NCBI RefSeq assembly: GCF_012317585.1
Contig: NZ_CP042909.1
Coordinates: 496,001-560,000 of the forward strand
Direction of reading: 5' to 3'
DNA from: Thermosulfurimonas marina
GTDB taxonomy: Bacteria; Desulfobacterota; Thermodesulfobacteria; Thermodesulfobacteriales; Thermodesulfobacteriaceae
Length of the DNA stretch: 64,000 bases
Below, one piece after another: positions 59,620-64,000 of this stretch (position 1 is its first letter; each line of letters begins with the position of its first letter). Both the position numbers and the translations under genes were made by a program. Below the pieces are notes generated by a model. The model searched no databases, was not told the origin of the DNA, and worked only from the letters and a program-made list of their open reading frames with translations.

Positions 59620-60636
59620 ATGCGGGAGGCTCTCCTTTACGACCGACTTGAAGGTGGCGAGGTCCGCTGCCGGCTTTGCCATCACCGCTGCCGCATTCCT
59701 CCGGGAAAGACCGGACTTTGCGGGGTGCGTAAAAACGAAGAAGGGGTCCTTTATAGCCTGGTCTACGGAAAGGTTATCGCCCATCACCTGGATCCCATCG
59801 AGAAAAAGCCCCTCTTCCATTTTTTACCCGGAAGCCTGAGTTATTCCATCGCTACCGTAGGCTGTAATTTCCGCTGCGATTTCTGTCAGAATTTTGAAAT
59901 CTCCCAGTTTCCGCATCACTACGGCTATGTGACCGGAGAAGAGATGCGCCCGGAGGAGGTGGTGGAGGAGGCCCGGCGCACAGGTTGCCTCTCCATCTCC
60001 TACACCTACACCGAGCCCACGGTCTATTTTGAGTTCGCTCTGGATTGCGCCCGCCTGGCCTCGGAAGCCGGACTCAAAAACGTCTTTGTCTCCAACGGTT
60101 ACATGACCCCGGAGGCCCTGGACACCATCTATCCCCACCTCCACGGGGCCAATATTGACCTCAAGGCCTTTCGGGAAGACTTCTATAAACGGCACTGTAA
60201 AGCCCGCCTGAAACCGGTGCTGGAGACCCTGAAATATCTCAAGCGCCAGGGAGTGTGGCTGGAAGTCACCACCCTGATCATTCCCGGCGAAAACGACGAC
60301 CCCGAGGAATTGCGGGAGATCGCCCGGTTTCTTCGGGATGAATTGGGCCCGGAGACCCCCTGGCATGTGACCCGGTTTTATCCCACCTACCGCCTCCTTA
60401 CCCGTCCGCCCACCCCGGTAGAGACCCTGAAGCGGGCCTACGAGATCGGAAAAGAAGAAGGTCTGCGCTATGTTTACACCGGAAACGTCCCCGGAGAGGC
60501 CGGAGAAAATACCTACTGCTGGGCTTGCGGAAGGCTCCTTATCGAACGCTTCGGCTTCCGCATCCTCAAGAAGGAAATCCCTCCCGAGGGCACCTGTCCT
60601 CACTGCGGAGCGAAGATAGATGGCCTCTGGAGCTGA
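59620..60636 (+). CDS. amrS: AmmeMemoRadiSam-system radical SAM enzyme AmrS
   Basis: The 338-residue protein starts with a cysteine-rich part (CRLCHHRCRIPPGKTGLCG), then GKVIAHHLDPIEKKPLFHF and the radical SAM cluster VGCNFRCDFCQNFEISQ, CxxxCxxC. SYTYTEPTVYFEFALD, VSNGYMTPEALDTI, HGANIDLKAFREDFYK and HVTRFYPTYRL follow. The end has a zinc ribbon, CWACG and CPHCG. The AmmeMemoRadiSam set (AMMECR1, Memo, radical SAM) has an unknown role; the two partners are not in the window. A strong ribosome site precedes the ATG. Confidence 0.92.
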   Translation: MREALLYDRLEGGEVRCRLCHHRCRIPPGKTGLCGVRKNEEGVLYSLVYGKVIAHHLDPIEKKPLFHFLPGSLSYSIATVGCNFRCDFCQNFEISQFPHHYGYVTGEEMRPEEVVEEARRTGCLSISYTYTEPTVYFEFALDCARLASEAGLKNVFVSNGYMTPEALDTIYPHLHGANIDLKAFREDFYKRHCKARLKPVLETLKYLKRQGVWLEVTTLIIPGENDDPEELREIARFLRDELGPETPWHVTRFYPTYRLLTRPPTPVETLKRAYEIGKEEGLRYVYTGNVPGEAGENTYCWACGRLLIERFGFRILKKEIPPEGTCPHCGAKIDGLWS

Positions 60637-61636
60637 GGGGATAGTCCTTCTCGACCACGGAAGCGGCGGTCGGGCCACCCACCAGCTTCTCCGGGAGGTC
60701 TTTTTTGAGGCCTTTGAGAGATCTCCAGAGCTTCTGGATGCGGCCCTCCTTGAGGATCTGCAGGGCCCTCTGGCCTTTACCACCGACAGCTTTGTGGTCT
60801 CCCCCCTCTTTTTCCCCGGAGGAGACATCGGATCCCTTGCGGTTCACGGCACGGCCAACGATCTAGCCATGGTGGGGGCGGAGCCCCTTTTTCTCTCCTG
60901 CGGTTTCATCCTGGAAGAAGGGTTCTCTCTGAGGGACCTGCGCAAGGTGGTCCGCTCCATGGCCGAGGCCGCCCGGGCCCTGGGGATACATATCGTCTGC
61001 GGCGACACCAAGGTCGTCCCCCGGGGCAAGGGGGACGGCCTTTACCTCAATACCGCCGGGCTCGGCCGTCTCCTGAGGTCTCCGGCCCCTCATCCCTCCC
61101 GCATTCGTCCCGGGGACCGGGTCCTGGTCTCCGGCCCGGTGGGAGATCACGGTCTGGCGGTGCTGGCCGCTCGGGAGGGGCTCCCCCTCAAGGGGCTTCG
61201 GAGTGATTCCGCCCCGGTCTGGCCCCTGGTAAAACCCCTGCTTGAGGTCCTGGGAGAGGACCTCCACGCCCTGCGGGACCCCACCCGCGGAGGACTGGCC
61301 ACCACCATAAACGAGCTGGCCGAGGAGTCGGGTACCCTGATCTATCTGGACGAGGCGGCCATTCCCGTGCGTCCGGAGGTCCGGGGCGGAGCCGAGATTT
61401 TGGGGCTCGACCCCCTTTATCTGGCCTGTGAAGGACGCTTTGTGGCGGTGGTGTCCGCCTCTCGGGCGGCCGAGGCCCTAGATCTTCTCCGGGGCCTGGC
61501 GGGAGGAGAAGGGGCCGCCCTCATCGGAGAGGTTCGGGAGGCCGCAAGCCGCCCCCTGGTGGTGCTCCGCACCCGGGTAGGCGGAGAAAGGATCCTCCCC
61601 GTCCTTACCGGAGAGCCCCTCCCCCGCATCTGCTAA
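60620..61636 (+). CDS. hypE: Hydrogenase maturation factor HypE
   Basis: The 338-residue enzyme turns a carbamoyl group on its own C-terminal cysteine into thiocyanate, the source of CN ligands of [NiFe]-hydrogenase. LLDHGSGGRATHQLLREVFF is near the start, FTTDSFVVSPLFFPGGDIG near residue 53, VHGTANDLAMVGAEPLFLSC near 74 and DPTRGGLATTINELA near 220, and the protein ends in PRIC as required. The start overlaps amrS by 17 bases. No other hyp gene or hydrogenase gene is in the window. Confidence 0.94.
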   Translation: MASGAEGIVLLDHGSGGRATHQLLREVFFEAFERSPELLDAALLEDLQGPLAFTTDSFVVSPLFFPGGDIGSLAVHGTANDLAMVGAEPLFLSCGFILEEGFSLRDLRKVVRSMAEAARALGIHIVCGDTKVVPRGKGDGLYLNTAGLGRLLRSPAPHPSRIRPGDRVLVSGPVGDHGLAVLAAREGLPLKGLRSDSAPVWPLVKPLLEVLGEDLHALRDPTRGGLATTINELAEESGTLIYLDEAAIPVRPEVRGGAEILGLDPLYLACEGRFVAVVSASRAAEALDLLRGLAGGEGAALIGEVREAASRPLVVLRTRVGGERILPVLTGEPLPRIC

Positions 61637-61695
61637 CCCTTGAAGGGATCTCCAAGTAGGATTAAAAACCCCGGAAAAAGATAGGGAGAGGGCTT

Positions 61696-62907
61696 ATGAA
61701 GAACCTCGAGCCGGAAGAGGCCCTGGAGTATCTCAAAAGGGGAACGGTGGATATCATCGAAGAGGAGGAATTGCTGGCCAAACTTCGGCGTTCGGCGGAG
61801 ACCGGCCGGCCCCTGCGCGTAAAAGCCGGTTTTGACCCCACGGCCCCGGATCTTCACCTGGGCCACACCGTGCTCCTGCGCAAGATGCGTCATTTCCAGG
61901 ATCTAGGGCACATGGTCTACTTCCTCATCGGGGACTTCACGGCCATGATCGGAGATCCCTCGGGCCGCTCCGAGACCCGCCCCCCTCTCACCAGGGAAGA
62001 GATCCAGGAGAACGCCCGGACCTATGCCGACCAAGTCTTTAAGATCCTGGATCCGGAAAGGACCCAGGTGGTCTTCAATAGCCAGTGGATGAGCCGGATG
62101 ACCGCCGAGGATTTCATCCGGCTCTGCGCCAAATACACCGTGGCCCGGATGCTTGAACGGGATGATTTCAAAAAACGCTTCGAGACTGGCCGGGCCATCT
62201 ACATCCACGAGATCATCTATCCCCTGATCCAGGCCTACGACTCTGTGGCCCTAGAGACCGATGTGGAACTGGGAGGAACGGATCAACTCTTCAATCTTTT
62301 GGTGGGCCGGGAGATCCAGCGGGAATACGGCCAGGAGCCCCAGGTGATCCTCACCGTGCCTATTCTGGAGGGCCTGGACGGCGTCCAGAAGATGTCCAAG
62401 AGCCTGGGAAACTATGTGGGCATCACCGAACCCCCCCAGGAGATGTTCGGAAAGCTCATGTCCATCTCCGACGACCTCATGTGGCGCTATTACGAGCTTC
62501 TTACCGATCTTCCCCTCCCGGAGATCGAGGCCCTCAAGCAGGCGGTGGCCGCAGGGCGGGAACATCCGAAGGAGGTCAAGAAACGCCTGGCCATGATGAT
62601 TGTGACCCAGTTTCACTCCGAGGCTGCGGCCCGGGAGGCCGCCGAAGAGTTCGAACGGGTCTTTACCCGAAAGGAGATCCCTAAGGAGGCCCCGGAGATC
62701 CGGGTGGCCCCGGGCCGGATCTGGCTCCCGGGGCTCCTCAAGGAGGCCGGTCTGGTCAAAAGCACCTCCGAGGGCAAACGTTTGGTGGCCCAGGGAGCGA
62801 TTAAGACCCTGGAAGGGGTGGCCCTTCCCGAAGAATATGCCTTTTCTCCGGGGGAGACCTACCTCCGGGTAGGCAAGAAACGTTTTCTCAAAGTGGTTGT
62901 CGGCTGA
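61696..62907 (+). CDS. tyrS: Tyrosyl-tRNA synthetase
   Basis: The 403-residue class I synthetase has the HIGH-like motif [19 protein letters not shown] near residue 55, [20 protein letters not shown] near 82, [21 protein letters not shown] near 180, and the KMSKS motif [14 protein letters not shown] near 232. An S4 RNA-binding domain is at the end ([18 protein letters not shown]). GGGAGAGGGCTT precedes the ATG. It overlaps the next gene by 11 bases if that starts at TTG 62897. Confidence 0.95.
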   Translation: MKNLEPEEALEYLKRGTVDIIEEEELLAKLRRSAETGRPLRVKAGFDPTAPDLHLGHTVLLRKMRHFQDLGHMVYFLIGDFTAMIGDPSGRSETRPPLTREEIQENARTYADQVFKILDPERTQVVFNSQWMSRMTAEDFIRLCAKYTVARMLERDDFKKRFETGRAIYIHEIIYPLIQAYDSVALETDVELGGTDQLFNLLVGREIQREYGQEPQVILTVPILEGLDGVQKMSKSLGNYVGITEPPQEMFGKLMSISDDLMWRYYELLTDLPLPEIEALKQAVAAGREHPKEVKKRLAMMIVTQFHSEAAAREAAEEFERVFTRKEIPKEAPEIRVAPGRIWLPGLLKEAGLVKSTSEGKRLVAQGAIKTLEGVALPEEYAFSPGETYLRVGKKRFLKVVVG

Positions 62908-63856
62908 GGTGGCCTTTCAGACCGGAGAGGTCATTCTGGCCCCGCTTGCGGGCTACACCCACTCCCCCTTTCGGCGGCTCCTCCGCAGGCTCGGAGCCGA
63001 CCGCACTTGGACCGAACTGGTCAGCGCGGAGATGATCCTCCAGAAGGGCCTCGAGGATCCCCTCTGTTACTTTACGGAGGCCGAGCGCCCCCTGGTCTTT
63101 CAGCTCTTTGGGGCCGATCCGGAAAAGATCTTCCGGGCCGCAGAGCGGGTAGCCCGAGAACTTCGACCGGACGCCCTGGACCTCAACGCCGGCTGTCCGG
63201 TGCGCAAGGTGGTCTCCCGGGGGGCCGGGGCCGCCCTTCTCAAGGACCCCGAGCGCCTAGCGGCCTGTGCCCAGGCCCTGGCCGAAGCCGCCCGCCGCGC
63301 GGGTCTTCCCGCCTCGGTCAAAATGCGTCTCGGTTGGGATAAAGACCGCCTGGAGGAACTCGTAGAAAGGCTCCTTCACACCGGAATTTCGGCCCTGGTG
63401 CTCCATGCGCGCTTGGCGGTGGAGGGCTTCTCCGGCCAGGCCCGCTGGCCTCGCCTCCGGGACCTGGTACAACTGGCGGCCCCGGAGGGCCTTTTTGTGA
63501 TCGGAAACGGCGACATAAAGGCCCCGGAGGACATTAAGCGTATGTTCAAGGAAACCGGCTGTCAGGCGGTGATGGTGGGGCGCGCCGCCCTACGCAATCC
63601 CTGGATCTTCAAAGAATATAAGGAAAACCGCCTTCTGGAAAAACCGCCCTCCCTCCGGGCCCGCTTGGCCCTGGAACTTCTGGAAGAAATGTTCCAGGTC
63701 TTTCGCCCGGAGACGGCCTGCAAGAAGATCAAAGGCCTCCTGGCGCAGCTTTTCAAAGGCCTTCCGGGGAAAAAGGCCCTCCTCGCCCCCTTGCTCACCG
63801 CCGAAAATTGCTCTAGCCTTATAAAAGGTCTTCAAAATATCGCTGGAGGGCAATGA
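62897..63856 (+). CDS. tRNA-dihydrouridine synthase family protein
   Basis: This FMN enzyme of 319 residues (from TTG 62897) or 315 (from GTG 62909) reduces uridines in the tRNA D-loop. Motifs are [51 protein letters not shown] with the catalytic cysteine, [20 protein letters not shown] and [13 protein letters not shown] followed by [14 protein letters not shown]. It looks most like DusB/DusA-type bacterial enzymes. It is coupled to the next gene by ATGA. Confidence 0.92.
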   Translation: MSAEVAFQTGEVILAPLAGYTHSPFRRLLRRLGADRTWTELVSAEMILQKGLEDPLCYFTEAERPLVFQLFGADPEKIFRAAERVARELRPDALDLNAGCPVRKVVSRGAGAALLKDPERLAACAQALAEAARRAGLPASVKMRLGWDKDRLEELVERLLHTGISALVLHARLAVEGFSGQARWPRLRDLVQLAAPEGLFVIGNGDIKAPEDIKRMFKETGCQAVMVGRAALRNPWIFKEYKENRLLEKPPSLRARLALELLEEMFQVFRPETACKKIKGLLAQLFKGLPGKKALLAPLLTAENCSSLIKGLQNIAGGQ

Positions 63857-64000
63857 TGAAGGCTATTCGGGCCCAAAGGATCCTGATGGGAGTAATTCTT
63901 CTGGTGGGAATTTTCTTGCTCTACAAGGGAAAACCCTGCGCCAAATATATCTTCTGGTTCGTGGCCCTGATGAGCATTCTTTCCGGAATCGTAAACTTCT
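63853..64000 (+). CDS. Small membrane protein, N-terminal part (runs off the window)
   Basis: The visible 49 residues contain two hydrophobic stretches, ILMGVILLVGIFLLY and YIFWFVALMSILSGIV, separated by KGKPCAKY. The layout resembles two-span inner-membrane proteins of the DUF2892 kind, but the fragment is too short to be sure. It starts inside the preceding stop (ATGATG), so it belongs to the same transcript. Confidence 0.6.
   Translation, partial: MMKAIRAQRILMGVILLVGIFLLYKGKPCAKYIFWFVALMSILSGIVNF

Noticed and set aside
1-64000. tRNA, rRNA, CRISPR arrays, insertion sequences or prophage genes
   Set aside because: I looked for clover-leaf ends, regularly spaced repeats, transposase motifs and phage genes and saw none; a covariance-model scan would be decisive for small RNAs.

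Overview
The window looks like a stretch of chromosome from a Gram-negative, probably thermophilic, anaerobic or microaerophilic bacterium. Thermodesulfobacteria or a neighbouring Desulfobacterota-type lineage is my best guess. This is inferred from high GC with GTG/TTG starts, KDO and heptosyltransferase-like LPS genes with Lnt, futalosine-type menaquinone genes, cytochrome bd, an AmrS radical SAM enzyme, HypE, endonuclease Q and a protein resembling the DVU0298 group. I see no insertion sequence, prophage, CRISPR array, tRNA or rRNA, and no gene-free stretch longer than 300 bases.

Layout. Positions 1-11747 (minus strand) hold the division and cell-wall (dcw) cluster: mraZ, rsmH, ftsL-like, ftsI-like, murE, murF, mraY, murD, murG, murC, murB and the start of ftsQ. 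It has a promoter and three 10-bp-spaced MraZ boxes. Two things are missing: ftsW is absent from its usual place between murD and murG, and the ftsI-position gene encodes a 379-residue protein that has lost the transpeptidase catalytic motifs but keeps the flanking FtsI segments and a C-terminal PASTA domain. This is the most unusual feature of the window. mltG lies just upstream.

Positions 12.8-27.9 kb carry a TPR / zinc-ribbon-HEAT / TPR operon, small metabolic and metal-binding genes, lnt-corC, a NifA-type activator, a poly(A) polymerase/CCA-transferase family gene, a SagB-type oxidoreductase, a heptosyltransferase-like gene, a TolB-N-like lipid-export-signal protein with a proline-rich tail, and kdsB. 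Positions 27.9-40.4 kb carry two small heat-shock proteins, a GT2 glycosyltransferase, lon, recG, hom, cheD, an HDOD gene, a YbdG-like mechanosensitive channel, an AT-rich nucleotidyltransferase/small-protein pair and endonuclease Q.

Positions 40.4-50.8 kb hold a menaquinone cluster (mqnC, aminodeoxyfutalosine deaminase, mqnA, menG), an aminotransferase, moaA, a response regulator overlapping an HU-like gene, then prfA, rpmE and rho. Positions 50.9-64 kb hold cydAB with an Rrf2 regulator, thrC, a chemoreceptor with a CZB-like outer domain, an isolated fumarase beta subunit, a UPF0280 protein, a zinc/cation exporter, a HIT protein, amrS-hypE, tyrS, a dihydrouridine synthase and the start of a small membrane protein.

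The genes are packed very tightly. Eight of ten convergent gene pairs overlap at their 3' ends (16 to 194 bp), so most have no room for ordinary terminators. The menaquinone genes and cytochrome bd fit together as quinone supply and quinol oxidase. The dcw genes, mltG, Lnt, KdsB and the glycosyltransferases together describe an outer-membraned, peptidoglycan-containing cell.
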